Origin: Physcia stellaris
Taxonomy: Eukaryota; Ascomycota; Lecanoromycetes; Caliciales; Physciaceae
Direction: 5' to 3'
Assembly (NCBI GenBank): GCA_018902385.1
Contig: JABSSW010000010.1
Span: 558,001-622,000 of the forward strand
DNA length: 64,000 nt
Under the pieces are notes generated by a model that did no database searches, was not told the origin of the DNA, and saw only the letters and a program-made list of their open reading frames with translations. Below, in pieces: positions 15,431-27,142 of this stretch. How positions within the stretch are numbered: position 1 is the stretch's first letter; every line of letters starts with the position of its first letter. The position numbers were made by a program, and so were the translations under genes.

Positions 15431-16804
15431 TCAAAGCAGATTCTCTGCCGCGAATTGCCCACCTAAGATAGCATTAGTCTCCACCTCTACAGCTCGCAGC
15501 TGACTGTGGAGGAAGACCGTTAGATTGCGATGAATTGCTGCTACCATCTCTGACTTGTTTCGACCCGAGAGACTCGTACAATCCGTGGGTCCACCCTTTG
15601 CTGCGGCCGACCTGTTCCGAGCATATCCAAAGCTCGTAGTCTCGATCCGATCACATAGGCTCTTTGTCAAAACCTTCACTTGTTGCAGCTCGCTGAAGAC
15701 TACTTGTGCTCGAACTTTTATTTCGAGGACAACGTCGAAAGCATACTCGCCAATCTTAATCGGCTGATGTAAAACTCGCTCGTTCAGATCTTCCTGAACG
15801 ACATTGCTGCTCTCTGGGGTAGGCCATACCGAGGATGGAGGATCAAAGAAGACTTCGTAGTTATTCCTTATCGCAGCTCGGTACCAGGCGTTGAGCTTAG
15901 CGCAAATGACTACGATGACCAGCTGAACTTGAAATTTTGTGGAGCACGGGCACCTCAATATGTCAGAGACCACGTGGATTGCCTCTTTATTCAACGAGAG
16001 AACAGTATCTGTTGTCCGCGGACAGAAGGAATGCGAGCAATGATTCTCGGAGCCAGTAGACAGACAAACCGTGTGCGGTATGTGTAATCCATGCAGCACT
16101 CCAAGAGCTGAGGCCATGCAAGCCTTGGTGGAGTTCGAGCACTGGGTAATATGCTGTAGGTTGGTTGGCCCCGGTTCCAGGTGCGCACTCACGAGAGATG
16201 AAAATGTACCAGTGTTTTGGTCTTCGAGTCGGGTGGGGAAGCTGTTGTTAACCTGGACTCCAATTCTGCTCTCAAGCCGAGAGTTTCGCTCTGGTAGCTG
16301 GTCCGGAAGTTCTCCAAGCAAGTTAGAAGGCATAGTCGAGCTACACAGCATGTCAAGATCTAGATCCAGATTGAATTCATCATTGCCTGCGCGTCCTTTT
16401 GCGAGCTTCCCTCCAGATTCATCATGGCGGCCGTGGTCGACATCAGCTGGGAAATCCAATTTTGAATTTACCATCCTTTCATTTCCAAGATTGTACTCAT
16501 CGAAACCTGTCTCAAACCAGGAGCTTAGGTCTCTGGACTGACGCAAGCTCTGGAGGTGATCCTGATTGAGATAGTCCAAGCTCGTGGTGAAGTTTTGAGT
16601 TCCTTCTGCAGAAGCGGCTGGATCCTTTGGTTCTGGGCTTTTCGAAGTAAAACATGAACATGGCGAGATATGTTTGAGACAACGCTGGCAGCTTCGGTGC
16701 TGGTTTTCATGTGACTTATCATGTCTGCCGCAGCTATCGCACACGCTCCTACTCTGCTCATGACGTTGCGGCGTTGGAACTGTATGATATTTGGAAGAAT
16801 CCAT
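15431..16804 (-). CDS. AflR-type regulator with an altered zinc cluster
   Basis: Single-exon frame of 457 residues. The N-terminus has the Zn2Cys6 spacing C22-x2-C25-x6-H32-x6-C39-x2-C42-x6-C49, so the third cysteine is replaced by histidine at exactly the right position, and the usual basic residues after it are missing. The C-terminal half retains the AflR-type domain (ILRCPCSTKFQVQLVIVVI, then LNAWYRAA). It is tandem with the first AflR-type gene and divergent from the FAD monooxygenase. It may still bind zinc through His, or it may work as a non-DNA-binding co-regulator or partner of the neighbouring regulator. The reading frame is intact, so it is not obviously a pseudogene. Confidence 0.82.
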   Translation of the reverse strand: MDSSKYHTVPTPQRHEQSRSVCDSCGRHDKSHENQHRSCQRCLKHISPCSCFTSKSPEPKDPAASAEGTQNFTTSLDYLNQDHLQSLRQSRDLSSWFETGFDEYNLGNERMVNSKLDFPADVDHGRHDESGGKLAKGRAGNDEFNLDLDLDMLCSSTMPSNLLGELPDQLPERNSRLESRIGVQVNNSFPTRLEDQNTGTFSSLVSAHLEPGPTNLQHITQCSNSTKACMASALGVLHGLHIPHTVCLSTGSENHCSHSFCPRTTDTVLSLNKEAIHVVSDILRCPCSTKFQVQLVIVVICAKLNAWYRAAIRNNYEVFFDPPSSVWPTPESSNVVQEDLNERVLHQPIKIGEYAFDVVLEIKVRAQVVFSELQQVKVLTKSLCDRIETTSFGYARNRSAAAKGGPTDCTSLSGRNKSEMVAAIHRNLTVFLHSQLRAVEVETNAILGGQFAAENLL

Positions 16805-17507
16805 CTACACGACCAAAGTAGACACAGAGAGTAACATTCTCCAGCAGAAAAGAAACAAGAAAGGTAAGCAGTAGTATAAACCGGTTAGTGACTTCATGAA
16901 ACAAGGCGAAGACAATTAGTCTCCATGTGTCGTGCGAGGCACTTATACTTGCTTAGCAGCTCCTCCACCGCACTCAAACAACCTTTCTTGCTCAAGGGCT
17001 GAACGTATCATGAGCCCTGGATAAGAGCACCTCGACTAAATCTCTCGTGATGCGGACTACTTAAGGACGCATCAGCTGATTCCTGACGATAATGTAACGT
17101 ATGAGCTCTATTTGTCCGTCATCTCGAACCTCTATCTGGACCCTCCACCACGTGCAAAGAATTGAGAGATCACCGCGAATCGTGCGGTGCAGATCTAAGC
17201 TTCGCCAATCGTGATCTCAACAATGCTCGGTCCTCAACCGAACTAGGCTGATGAAGACAATGATCTACCTTAAACGGCGAAATATGTTGATTAGTCCTAG
17301 CCTCTCGGTCCGAGCACATATTACTACTCCGCTCGGAAATTGGTGATAGGCGCTATCGGTGTTGGATGTGCGTATTGATCCGTAAGACGGGAATTGCCTT
17401 ATTTCGCACATTTTAGTAATTTATCTCGCATATGATTATCCACTATTTCATTTTCGGTTTCTTCGCTGATGTGTCCCTTACTGGCAACTTGATATCAATA
17501 TTTTCGG
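16805..17507. promoter_or_regulatory. Divergent promoter region, AflR-like gene and FAD monooxygenase
   Basis: Seven hundred bases between divergent starts, with no coding frame of note. I saw no perfect TCG-N5-CGA site. Expected to drive both flanking genes. Confidence 0.5.
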
Positions 17508-18722
17508 ATGGATCCTGTCATTATCATCGGCTCCGGTCTAGGTGGCCTCGCCCTTGCTCAAGGGTTTTATAAAGCATCAATCCCTTTCAAGATTTATGAG
17601 CGTGATCGATCAGAAAACATTCGAAGACAAGGCTACCGTATACGTCTACACGGGGAAGGTCTTCGCGCGCTACGATCATTACTGGTGAACGAAATCTGGG
17701 ACCTCTTCGAAGAAACATGCGCAGAGACGATATTGGGTTCTCTCCCAATTATCAATGCTCAAACCTGCGAGATATCTGCAGCTACTTTTAAGGGAAACAA
17801 CCCTCAAAGCCGAGTCCTTCGGAGTGATGAGAAACCACACACAGTCGACCGTGGCATCCTTCGCGAAGTCCTGCTAACCAGATTAGACGAGAACATCATC
17901 TATGGCAAAGAGTACACCAGCTGTACACTCACCGATGCAGGCATCGTCGCGAAATTTGCAGACGGTACAAGCGAAATGGGATCGCTGCTCGTCGGCGCAG
18001 ATGGAGTTAGGTCGGCCGTGCGCAGACAACATTTCCCCCATCTCAAGGTTTTAGATACTAAGACTCGACCGATATACGGGAAGACACCCCTTACTGAAGC
18101 CTTCCGGCGGGGTATCCTTCCCAAATCAACCGAGTGCTTGTCCCTCATTGAGGATCCCCAAACAGGGAACACGACTCTGATGGAGGTTATCCACTTCGTG
18201 CCAAAAGACCAGCGCACGGACAAGCGTGATCTCCCAGATGATTATGTTTATTGGGTCATAATACCCTCGAACACGGACCGTCCAAAGACAAGCGCTCAAC
18301 CCAGCCAGGCCAGTGGGGAACAGCCTGCAGAGTTGGCCCGGTCAATGACAGCTCACTGGCATCCTTCTGTACGGCCACTGATCGAGTACCAAGATCCCAG
18401 CCAGACTGGCATATTTCGCTTACTTAGCTCTGATCCAGAATCATTGAAAAGAAGATGGGAGCCCGATGCTCGGGTCACGCTCTTGGGCGATGCAGCACAC
18501 GCTATGATGCCCTCTACAGCCAGTGGTGCTGTGACCACACTTAGAGATGCAGAACTTTTATCGAGCTTGATTGCCGACCAGGGCGTGGGAAGGGAAACCA
18601 TTGCGAGGTATGAAGAGAGGATGAGAGAGTACGCTGGTGAGGCGGTAGCTTCTAGTGCCGCAATCGGTGAAATGAGTTTTGGCATGAGAGCTCTGGCCGA
18701 TTGCGAACCTGTATCTTGGTAG
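17508..18722 (+). CDS. FAD-dependent aromatic monooxygenase
   Basis: An intronless 404-residue protein of the class A flavoprotein monooxygenase (salicylate-hydroxylase-like) family. It has the dinucleotide-binding GSGLGG at residues 8-13, the DG motif in LVGADGVRSAVRR and the GD motif in GDAAHAMMPSTASGA (from residue 327) that contacts the FAD ribityl chain. No membrane segment or signal peptide is evident. In this setting it should hydroxylate or oxidatively rearrange the PKS-derived aromatic ring using NAD(P)H and oxygen. It heads a run of three plus-strand genes (monooxygenase, regulator, exporter). Confidence 0.92.
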   Translation: MDPVIIIGSGLGGLALAQGFYKASIPFKIYERDRSENIRRQGYRIRLHGEGLRALRSLLVNEIWDLFEETCAETILGSLPIINAQTCEISAATFKGNNPQSRVLRSDEKPHTVDRGILREVLLTRLDENIIYGKEYTSCTLTDAGIVAKFADGTSEMGSLLVGADGVRSAVRRQHFPHLKVLDTKTRPIYGKTPLTEAFRRGILPKSTECLSLIEDPQTGNTTLMEVIHFVPKDQRTDKRDLPDDYVYWVIIPSNTDRPKTSAQPSQASGEQPAELARSMTAHWHPSVRPLIEYQDPSQTGIFRLLSSDPESLKRRWEPDARVTLLGDAAHAMMPSTASGAVTTLRDAELLSSLIADQGVGRETIARYEERMREYAGEAVASSAAIGEMSFGMRALADCEPVSW

Positions 18723-19643
18723 GGCACATGCTTGTGTCAGCCAGGGATAATAATAATGTCATCCAGGAAAAACCATGATTTAAGCTCAGACCCTTCCCTC
18801 TAATAGTGACTAGGTTTCTGAATAAGTACATCGTGTTACATGAGTAGTTTCGGATTGCGTGACTAGATAGCGATGCTCAGCATCAGGCCTACGCTCTTCG
18901 AACGAGATGATAAGGTGGAGTAAGGTAGATGATTGATAAAGCAATAAGTAATACCATACGAAACTTGTTTACTCGTATTTGTTTCTTACAAGCTGCCTCT
19001 AATTTAGTGGTAACCTTAATCCTTATCTAATCAAGAGCTTGTGAATAGTTTCGTCGTTTGCCTGGAGTCAGCTGAAATGACCCCAATCAAATATCAACTT
19101 TCCATCTTCGATATCTACCTTATACGAAAGAGTGAGACTGTTATTCGGATACGAAAAGGTATCCAAGAGAATGCGATTGTTCTTCGCCAAGAAGTGATTA
19201 TCATATGTAGCGCCACTCCAAATCATCATAGAGTGGTTCCTGCTAACTCATTACTTACATCCTCAAGCAAGCTTGAACACATGAGGCTCTTACTTACTCC
19301 GTTAAAGCTCTTCCATTGACCTTCCCAGCACAAAAACGCACCTCTCCAAGTCTTTCCAGCAGCTCCTGCCTGTGCCGCTCCAACATACATCATCACACTG
19401 ACATGAGACCTCCTTGATCCTAGAAACATCCTAAGCGCAGCCTCTCAGGCTAATCTACTTCACCTAGAAGCTAGCTATATGCGTTCAAAAGCTGGTCAAA
19501 CCCGTGCTGGCCACCAGGCTGACTTCAGTATCCATCTGCCATCTTCGGACATTGCAAAGGCTGAAAGAATCCAGCAAAGTATAAGAAATTTTTCAATGAG
19601 ACTAATTGACGCCATATCCGAAATACCCTAGCTGTGCTGCGGA
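18723..19643. other. Intergenic between monooxygenase and Zn2Cys6 gene
   Basis: About 0.9 kb. It holds the monooxygenase terminator and the regulator promoter. A weak minus-strand coding candidate inside it is listed separately. Confidence 0.5.
19060..19429 (-). pseudogene. Possible small two-exon gene or relic (unrecognised)
   Basis: On the minus strand, a frame from 19429 reads MFLGSRR..., a Gly/Ala stretch, then WRGAFLCWEGQWKSFNG, followed by a GTAAGT donor. Downstream, another frame reads MMIWSGATYDNHF and ends DWGHFS before a stop near 19060. The two pieces look protein-like, but no in-phase acceptor joins them, so this is either a relic, a mis-seen splice or chance. I do not recognise a family. 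Confidence 0.25.
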
Positions 19644-21966
19644 ATGGCATCGAAGCCTTCAGCTCAGCGTACCTCGCACGCTCGAGCTCGTAAGCCTCTC
19701 AGCTGCACAAGCTGCCGCCAGCGCAAGGTTAAATGCGACAGATCGGACCCGTGCGACCAGTGCCTGAAGCTCGATATCGAGTGCATATTTCCTACTCGTC
19801 GTATCCGGGCGCCTCGAGGCCGACAGGACGATCTTGAGCCAAGGGACGCAGAGCTTCTGCGTCGTATCAGCCGGCTGGAATCAATGCTGGCGAAAAACGT
19901 CAATGACAGGCCGTCCCCTTCCGAGGACGGGACTTCGGATCGCAACCCAAGTCAAACCCTCATTACACCGCTTCCCACCAATGGTAACTTCGTTGGGGTT
20001 AACCAGACAGCGGTCACCGTTGATGACCATTACGCTGCTTTTGTCAAGCAGCAAGGCCGCAGCTCCCGTCATCTTAAAGATGGCTTCTGGTCCAGCTTGA
20101 GTCACGAATTTGACAGTCTAAGGCAGCTTATTGAGGGTCAGACGGAGGATGAAGATAATTTTGATGATCCAGGATCGTTATCTATTGAAGATCAAGAGCC
20201 CTCATCCATCTTTATCTTGCAAGATCCAGGCGGCTTGGTCGAGTCTGAGACCTTCTACCCTTCGGATGCACATAGCGCAGTCTTGTTCCGATATTATTTC
20301 GCCAATTTCGATCCAATCTGTAAAATCTTACATCGACCGACCGTCAGTGCCTATTTTTCAAATGTGAAGGCGCTCGTAGATCCCTTAACAGGCAAATTCA
20401 AGTTTCGGAGCCTTGAGGCGGTGACCTTTGCAGCCTACTTTGCAGCAGCCAATAGTATGCCCCCTGAACAATGTCTGATGCATATAGGCGAACAGAAGGA
20501 CGCATTGGTGGCACGGTTGAGACGTTGTGTAGAAGTGGCACTAGTCCGAGCAGACTTTCTAAATAGCTTAGAAATCACGACACTGCAGGCTTTCATAATC
20601 TACATAGTAAGTGCTTCGTCGCTTGCAATGTATATGCTGGCTCGATCTTCATTTGACCGGGACGTCTGCTCCTGAGTCTTTCGAGGTAGTCCTGTCGGCC
20701 AATAACCACCTCTGTTTTAAGCTTGAGAATTCCCCCTGACGCGTGGCCTAGGTAGTGCAACGCTCGCTTAACCGCGCCCGGTCTACTTGGACATGGATAG
20801 GAATGGCCACACGCATTGCTCGCGGATCCGGCCTTCATCAAGACGGCGACGGCCGAGCGTTTAGTGCGTTCGAGGCGGAGATGAGACGTCGGTTATGGTG
20901 GCAAATCCTAACTCTCGACTTGAGGATTTGTCTGGATCGTGGTGTTGAGTCCATGTTTGTTGAGGGATCCTATAACACAATGATACCCTGCAATATCAAT
21001 GACGAGGACTTTAGTTACGACAGCCAGCATCCTTTACCTACGAGGGCTGGGCCCACAGAGATGACCCTATCATTGCTTAGCATGGATGCATTGTGCACCA
21101 ATCGGAAGATACAAAGTGGGCCCTCAGATAGTGAGCACGAGAATCTGACACTATCGCAGAAGGAAGACCTTATCAGGTGCTATACCGAACGGGTGAAGTC
21201 AATCTATTTGGCTGATGCCGACTTTTCCGATCAGAAATCAACGCTGCCACGTTTGACGGCCCACTATTGGATGTGCAAGATGCGGTTGGTTCTCTACTAC
21301 CCTTTGCAGCACCGAGTCCCTTCACATCGAGTACAGTCTAGAACCCATGGTCTACAAACAGCCCTGACATTTTTGGACGTCAACGAATACATTGAACAAG
21401 ATCCATCTTCAGCCGCCTTTAGTTGGCTCTTCAAGAGCTATGTTCCATGGCACGCCGTAGCAGTACTGCTAGCCGAGCTGTGTCATCAGCCCCATGGCGC
21501 GCTTGCTGACCGTGCGTGGGGGATCGTTCATAGCCGCTTCGCGGATTGGGATAGCAGGGCTGGCGACGCCAAAGAAGCGATGATATGGGCTTCAACAAAG
21601 AGGCTACTTAAGCGGGCTGGAGAGGCACGACAGCGAAGCCAGAGCTTGATCTCGGCCAGTCAGGATCTGCAATCGCCCGATCTAGATGCACTCCTTGCAA
21701 GCTCTGGTCCTCCTGGTCTCTTCAATCCCGAATCAGGCCATGGGGTAACCAACAATGGCCTCGACCTTCAACCTCTTGACAATTTTTGTTCATTAGTTGA
21801 CTTTGATGGCCAGCCCTGGCGTCTCAGTCCTACAAATCTAATGAGTGTGGCGGCTGATGACCCGGCAGCATCCAATATATCTGCAAGCCTGGAAGATTGG
21901 AATGACTTTACTTTTGATGTCAGGACCTCTGGGACAGACTTTTTCCAAGAACCCTACATGATGTAG
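19644..21966 (+). CDS. Zn2Cys6 transcription factor with fungal-specific regulatory domain
   Basis: Two exons, 19644-20606 and 20752-21966, joined across a 145-base GTAAGT..CCTAG intron, give 725 residues. Cysteines 21, 24, 31, 37, 40 and 47 form a complete binuclear cluster (CTSCRQRKVKC, CDQC). A short coiled-coil follows (RDAELLRRISRLESML). The middle contains the fungal transcription-factor domain, with GMATRIARGSGLHQDGD and the ALRLWWQIL-like region (RRRLWWQILTLDLR). It lies between the monooxygenase and the exporter, all on the plus strand, and is the natural candidate to bind the CGG array upstream of the exporter. This is a third regulator in the cluster and is unrelated to the AflR pair outside the zinc domain. 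Confidence 0.9.
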
Positions 21967-22976
21967 TTCAAATTCAAGCAGGAACGATACTATTGGGGGT
22001 ATTTGAAGGAATCAAGAAGGGAATGTACATGAGCTAGGCATGCTTTGTTCTCTAAGTCTCACAGTATGATTTACCTAACCTTTCTCCTCTACTTTTAACT
22101 ATGACAGTATTAATAAGGCACGCGATCCTGATCGAAACGCGGAGCCACTGGAGCCTCTTATTACGAGGCGGCAACAGCTCGACAGTGTCGCTCACTTTTA
22201 AAGGTCTAGGGCACTCATCACATTAATTCAGGGTAAAGTAGCATTAGACTACCTTGTGTGCAGGGAACAAGCGCAACAAGACTCGTATACGTGTTCCACT
22301 TTCTGGAACGAGGTCATCTAGAGTTTCAGCTCAAACAGCTTGTGGCATATACAAGAATGCTGCTGTAAAAGAACAAGGGTATTGGCAGAAACACATAGCG
22401 ACCGACGATCACGCCATCTGCATAGAAAGCAGCTCCGCCAATGTAGGCAAGGACCAAGTTAATTACGTTGCCGAAAGCAACTGTTCCAGACGAGACAATA
22501 CAGGCTCTTTACCGATAGAGAGGTTTCGGTCGCTAGGCATCACTGCCCGTTGAGAATCTCAGCCATTATGTAATGCACAGGTCTTACCAGATATGGCATT
22601 TCCCATTTTCTAGCCACTAATCGAGATTACCATTACTAAGTAATCAATCATACGGCAAACTTGATGGGGCATTGTCGAAGACCGGGCCTGCTTGAGCCCG
22701 AGTGGAGTGGGTAAAATAAAAAGGCTCTGGTGGACTTTCGCGGACTTTCACGGACTTTCACGGACGTTGACGGTTATTCTGGCGGACTCTCGCTACAATG
22801 GACTTGCTGAACCCGAAACAGCATAGATGTCTAAGGTATTCAATCGATACTGCTTGCCATGACTTCTTCTTACGAAATTGCAAGTTTCTCGCTCGAGCCT
22901 TTTGTAAAGCTGAAATCATAATTGACCGCTCACCGTCGAAACACAAAGTGAAGAGTTCCGGAGCCTAGGTTGAACT
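21967..22976. other. Intergenic upstream of the exporter
   Basis: About 1 kb holding the regulator 3' flank and the exporter promoter, including the CGG direct-repeat array at 22732-22773. A 99-codon plus-strand frame at 22254-22553 has no recognisable motif and is not called as a gene. Confidence 0.5.
22732..22773 (+). promoter_or_regulatory. CGG direct repeats with 10-base period
   Basis: Four ten-base units follow one another: GGACTTTCGC, GGACTTTCAC, GGACTTTCAC and GGACGTTGAC, then GG. This puts CGG triplets at 22741, 22751, 22761 and 22771, each one helical turn apart, with a fifth CGG at 22783. CGG is the half-site of most Zn2Cys6 proteins. The array lies 204-245 bases upstream of the exporter start and next to a Zn2Cys6 gene. 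Confidence 0.6.
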
Positions 22977-24811
22977 ATGCCTACATCATCTCAAACGACC
23001 AGCCTGAAAGAGGTTGGACCGCTTAAGAACGAGATCGAAGACTCCTCGTCGTCGCAGGAAGTGGGTACTCCAGTGGATGAAGCTTTGGAGAAGACAGCTC
23101 TAGCAGTCGGGCAAGATGCAGTTAATCAACAGGTCATGGGAGACGATGACTCGATTGAATATCCAAGTGGGCCGAAGCTGTTCTTGTTGGCGTAAGTTAC
23201 CCTGCTTCTTGTTATTGTCTACAAGCTTCTAGGAGTATCTTACATGTCGCAGACTAGCGCTTTGCCTCTCCATATTCCTCGTTGCGCTTGACAGTACTAT
23301 TATTGCGACTGCGATTCCGCAAATTACCGATCAATTTAACAGTCTCAACGACGTTGGTTGGTATGGCAGTGGTACGTACATGGCTTGGAGGTGAAGGTCA
23401 CACAAATGTCCATTGCTAAAATCCAATCGTAGCTTACCTTCTTACAACCGCGGCGTTTCAGCTGATATTCGGCAAATTCTACACATTTTTCTCGCTCAAA
23501 TGGGTATTCCTCGTTGCCATCGGCATGTTTGAGCTCGGTTCACTCATATGTGCCGTTGCACCAAATAGCGTTGCTCTCATCGTCGGTCGTGCCATTGCTG
23601 GATTAGGCTCTGCGGGTGTATTCTCGGGCGCTTATATTCTCATTGCCACGTCGGTGGCCCTCCAAAAGCGGCCAAGCTTCAACGGACTCATTGGGGGTGT
23701 ATACGGCATTTCATCTGTTGTTGGGCCACTACTAGGAGGAGCCTTTACTGAAAAGGTGTCATGGCGATGGTGTTTCTATATCAATCTACCCATCGGTGGA
23801 ATTGCAGCAGCGGTCCTGGTGTTCTTCTTTACTCCAGTACCTCAGCCTGGGGGCATACCTCAGCTTAGCTGGAAAGAACGCATTGCCCAACTGGACATTC
23901 CGGGAACGATTCTCTTCATTCCTGGCGTTGTCAGCCTTTTGATCGCTCTTCAGTGGGGCGGATCCACATATCCATGGTCGAATGGGCGCATCATTGCTCT
24001 CTTTGTGGTCTTTGGCCTCTGTATTCTGGCCTTCATTGCCATCCAGTTCTGGAAGCCTGACATCGCTACTGTCAGCCCGTTTATGCTCCGCAAACGCAGC
24101 GTTTGGGCAGCAGCCACCTTCGCCTTTTTCATGGGCTCTGCCTTCTTCGTCACCGTTTACTACCTCCCAATCTGGTTTCAGGCGGTCAAGGGCGTCAGTG
24201 CGTACCAATCGGGTATCAGGAACATTCCAGTCCTACTCGCGGTTGTTATCGGAACAATCGTCTCCGGCGGCCTCGTGACCAAGATTGGCTATTATACGCC
24301 CTTCATGCTCGCCAGTACGCTGTTGACCTCCGTAGGTGCGGGTCTTCTCACAACTTTCGACCTCGAAACCAGCTCGGGCAAATGGATCGGGTACCAAGTT
24401 ATCTGCGGCTTTGGAATCGGGCTGGGTCTGCAGCTGCCATTGGTCGCCATACAGACCGTGCTCGACATGACCGAAATTCCTACTGCCACTGCGCTGATCC
24501 TGTTCATGCAGCTCTTTGGCGCCGCTGTCTTTGTGTCAGTGGGAGAGAGCTTGCTTACGAATAAGCTGGTCGATTACATTAGCCGAACGGTTCCAGGTGT
24601 GGATGCCGTCGCGGTTGCGAGCTCGGGTGCAACCAATATACAACATGCTGTACCGGCAGAATACCTGCATGGTGTACTTGTGGTATACAATGACGGAATC
24701 GTGCAGGTATTTAAACTTGTGCTTGCCATGTCATGCTTGACAAGTATTGGCAGTGTCATGATGGAATGGAGAAGCGTCAAAGCAAAACAGACTGAGGTGG
24801 CCGCTGCATAA
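22977..24811 (+). CDS. MFS transporter, DHA2/14-TM drug or toxin efflux type
   Basis: Three exons, 22977-23191, 23253-23371 and 23433-24811, all in phase, give 570 residues. After an acidic, Ser-rich cytosolic N-terminus, the first membrane helix runs into [17 protein letters not shown], the family D1 motif. Then come [19 protein letters not shown] and the antiporter motif C region ([15 protein letters not shown]), followed by [13 protein letters not shown]. The length and motifs match the 14-helix proton antiporters often found in aflatoxin-like clusters. It probably exports the cluster product or gives self-resistance from the plasma membrane. Its promoter holds the CGG array, and the copia element begins 501 bases after its stop. 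Confidence 0.93.
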
Positions 24812-25312
24812 TGGCGATCACGTACTGTCTCGCACGGAACGTCGATAACTACAGCCTAGTGGGTTGGTACTTTCATGACAAGTGTCATGGACCCTTAGAA
24901 TGTATATCTACCAATTAGCATGACAGATCAAAGATTACCATGAAACTCGTATTGTTTAGTTGTGAGAGTGTTTCATCGAGGCTGGTGCGAATCGCCCACC
25001 AACCGTAGCGGTCAAGAACTACAGATTATGTGCTTTTTGGTGTCCAATGTGCGAGTCTCGTTTGGTTGACTTGACAGAGATTTACCCCACCGCCTCGTCA
25101 TGACTACTCAGTGCTGAGAAAGCATCTTGGACCATATTTATTTATCCTATGGCGTGGTAGGAGTACTAAATGGTGCATTTTGTTAAGATATAAGATTTCC
25201 TGGTAGATCTACAATTACCCGACTTGGGACGAAGTCAGGAGATGACTTTTTTCCATGTCATGTTCGTATGCTATTGGCGATGCATGAGAGGCACAACAGC
25301 ACCATGCCAAAC
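24812..25312. other. Exporter 3' flank up to retrotransposon insertion site
   Basis: Ordinary-composition DNA after the exporter stop with no gene seen. The last five bases, CAAAC at 25308-25312, are the left target-site duplication of the copia element. Confidence 0.7.
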
Positions 25313-25456
25313 TGTAGAACTAGATGGCCAATCAGAGATCGCCAAGAGCTTAGTAACTAGTGCGCACTTCAATGACATTAAATGCTAGAAATCATGTAAA
25401 ATAGCATTTCATAAAACAACATGCAATCAATGATTTATTTATTCAGAAGTTTTACA
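25313..25456 (+). repeat. Copia 5' LTR
   Basis: 144 bases, TGTAGAAC...TTTTACA. It is the less mutated of the pair at its left end (still contains GGCC). It differs from the 3' LTR at 16 positions, all transitions. Confidence 0.92.
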
Positions 25457-26140
25457 ATTATGAATTCGAATCACGTTTAATTATTGCATTCAATACGTGA
25501 TTTATTTGATTATCAATATTTTCAACATTCGATTGTTTCGACAAACTAACACGAAAAATCAGAACATCGCGAAAACATTTTTTTGTTTACATTTTTTTAC
25601 AATCAACAACAATCAAAAATTTTTTTTTATTTATTCGTTCGTTCAACACGATGACGAATACGAAACGAAAATTCAAATTGAATTTTTTCAAAAATTGAAA
25701 CGCGTGATTTTCGATCGTACGAATCAAAATCACAAAATATTCGATTTGAAATTTTATCGATTCATTCAAAAATATTCGATCAACGAACAAATTTGAATTC
25801 GTAAAATTCAATTTTGATGCACAACAGAATGTGAATTTCAACGAAAAACATGTTCGATACAAAATAACGACATCGAAATACAAAAAAGAATTTCAAAATT
25901 GAAAAAAAACAAAAAAATTTCATGACAAAAATAATCGATCATATTTACGATACAACAACGATTACAAATTTCAATTTTATTCAAATCGTTGAAATTCATT
26001 CATGAATCGTTTTTCGCGTTTTCAAAACACGTTTTGCATTCATCGATTCGACTAAAAATTTGAAATTGAAACAAAAATACAATCGCATGATCAAAAATTC
26101 ATTCAATCGTCAAAACATCGATGTTTGACTAAACGATTAT

Positions 26141-26677
26141 TTGAAAATGTTAATTTTCGTTAAACAAACGAAAATTGTTGAAATCATCGATAGCAAACGA
26201 GCGTATCGTGATTTTTTACACGCAATCGACAAAATCGCATTTGTTTTCGCTGAAATACAATTATTTCAATTAGACATTGTAACGAATTACGAAATTCAAT
26301 TTCTTATTTTCATCGAAATTTTTCGACATCACATACGCATAAAAAAAAATTCGAAAAAAAAAACAATATTCAATTCGACATTCGTTATTGACGAATGCAA
26401 TCACACAAATCATCGAAATTATTTTGACATTTCGTCATTTCGAAATCAAAATCAATTTCGAAATTTTTACATTTGCGAAAAAAAACATTTTTACGACGAT
26501 TGTTTTTATTTCAACGAAAAAATACGTTCAAATGATTTCAAACTGAAATCAGAAATCGTGATTAAAATAAACGAAACGAAAAAAAATTCAAAAAAAAAAC
26601 AAATAAAACAAAGTATTAAACGAGTTGACGAAAAACGTCAAAAAAAAACGATAACAAAAACACAAAAATCGAAATAG
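26141..26677 (+). pseudogene. Copia gag remnant with zinc knuckle
   Basis: A 178-codon frame that keeps a CCHC-like segment (CEKKHFYDDCFYF) near codon 130, followed by a long Lys-rich tail, as in fungal copia gag proteins. Codon use is distorted by AT mutation. Upstream gag sequence (25460-26140) is broken. Confidence 0.75.
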
Positions 26678-27142
26678 AATTTTTCGTCGTTATTCACGTC
26701 AATATCATAAAATCGTTTATAAGCAATTCGTTTTCGTCAAATTATTTTTTTCGTTCGTCGTGAATTATGAATTATGATTTCGACATTCACGTGATTAACA
26801 ACACAATAAAACATCGTTTTCAAAAAAAACGAAATTGCACAAACGAATCGAAAATTATGTTCGACATAAAATCATTTTTTATTTTGACATATGATCGAAT
26901 GCGTATCAACGTCGATACGTTTACAAAAAAAAATCAATGAAATTTTTAAACGTCAATTACGTATCAGATTTCATGATCAATATCGTCGCGAAAAACATTT
27001 TCGCAAACAAAAAATTGCATTTTGATAGAATTCATGAACATTTGCACAAAAACGACGATCGATCGTTTTCGTGTCATGAATAAAAACACATTACGTTTTC
27101 GAAAATAATAAATTTGAAAAAATAAACATTTTCGCAATTATC

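Noticed and set aside
9543-17507. AflR palindrome TCG-N5-CGA in cluster promoters
   Set aside because: Near matches such as TCGGTCTTTCGA (10991) have the wrong spacing; none fits the consensus by eye.
22254-22553. 99-codon plus-strand frame upstream of the exporter
   Set aside because: No recognisable family and untypical composition for a fungal protein; kept only as part of the intergenic entry.
25497-25883. Open frames on both strands at the left of the AT-rich block
   Set aside because: Phe/Ile/Asn/Lys-rich products of AT-mutated copia DNA; no gag-specific pattern could be seen in this part.
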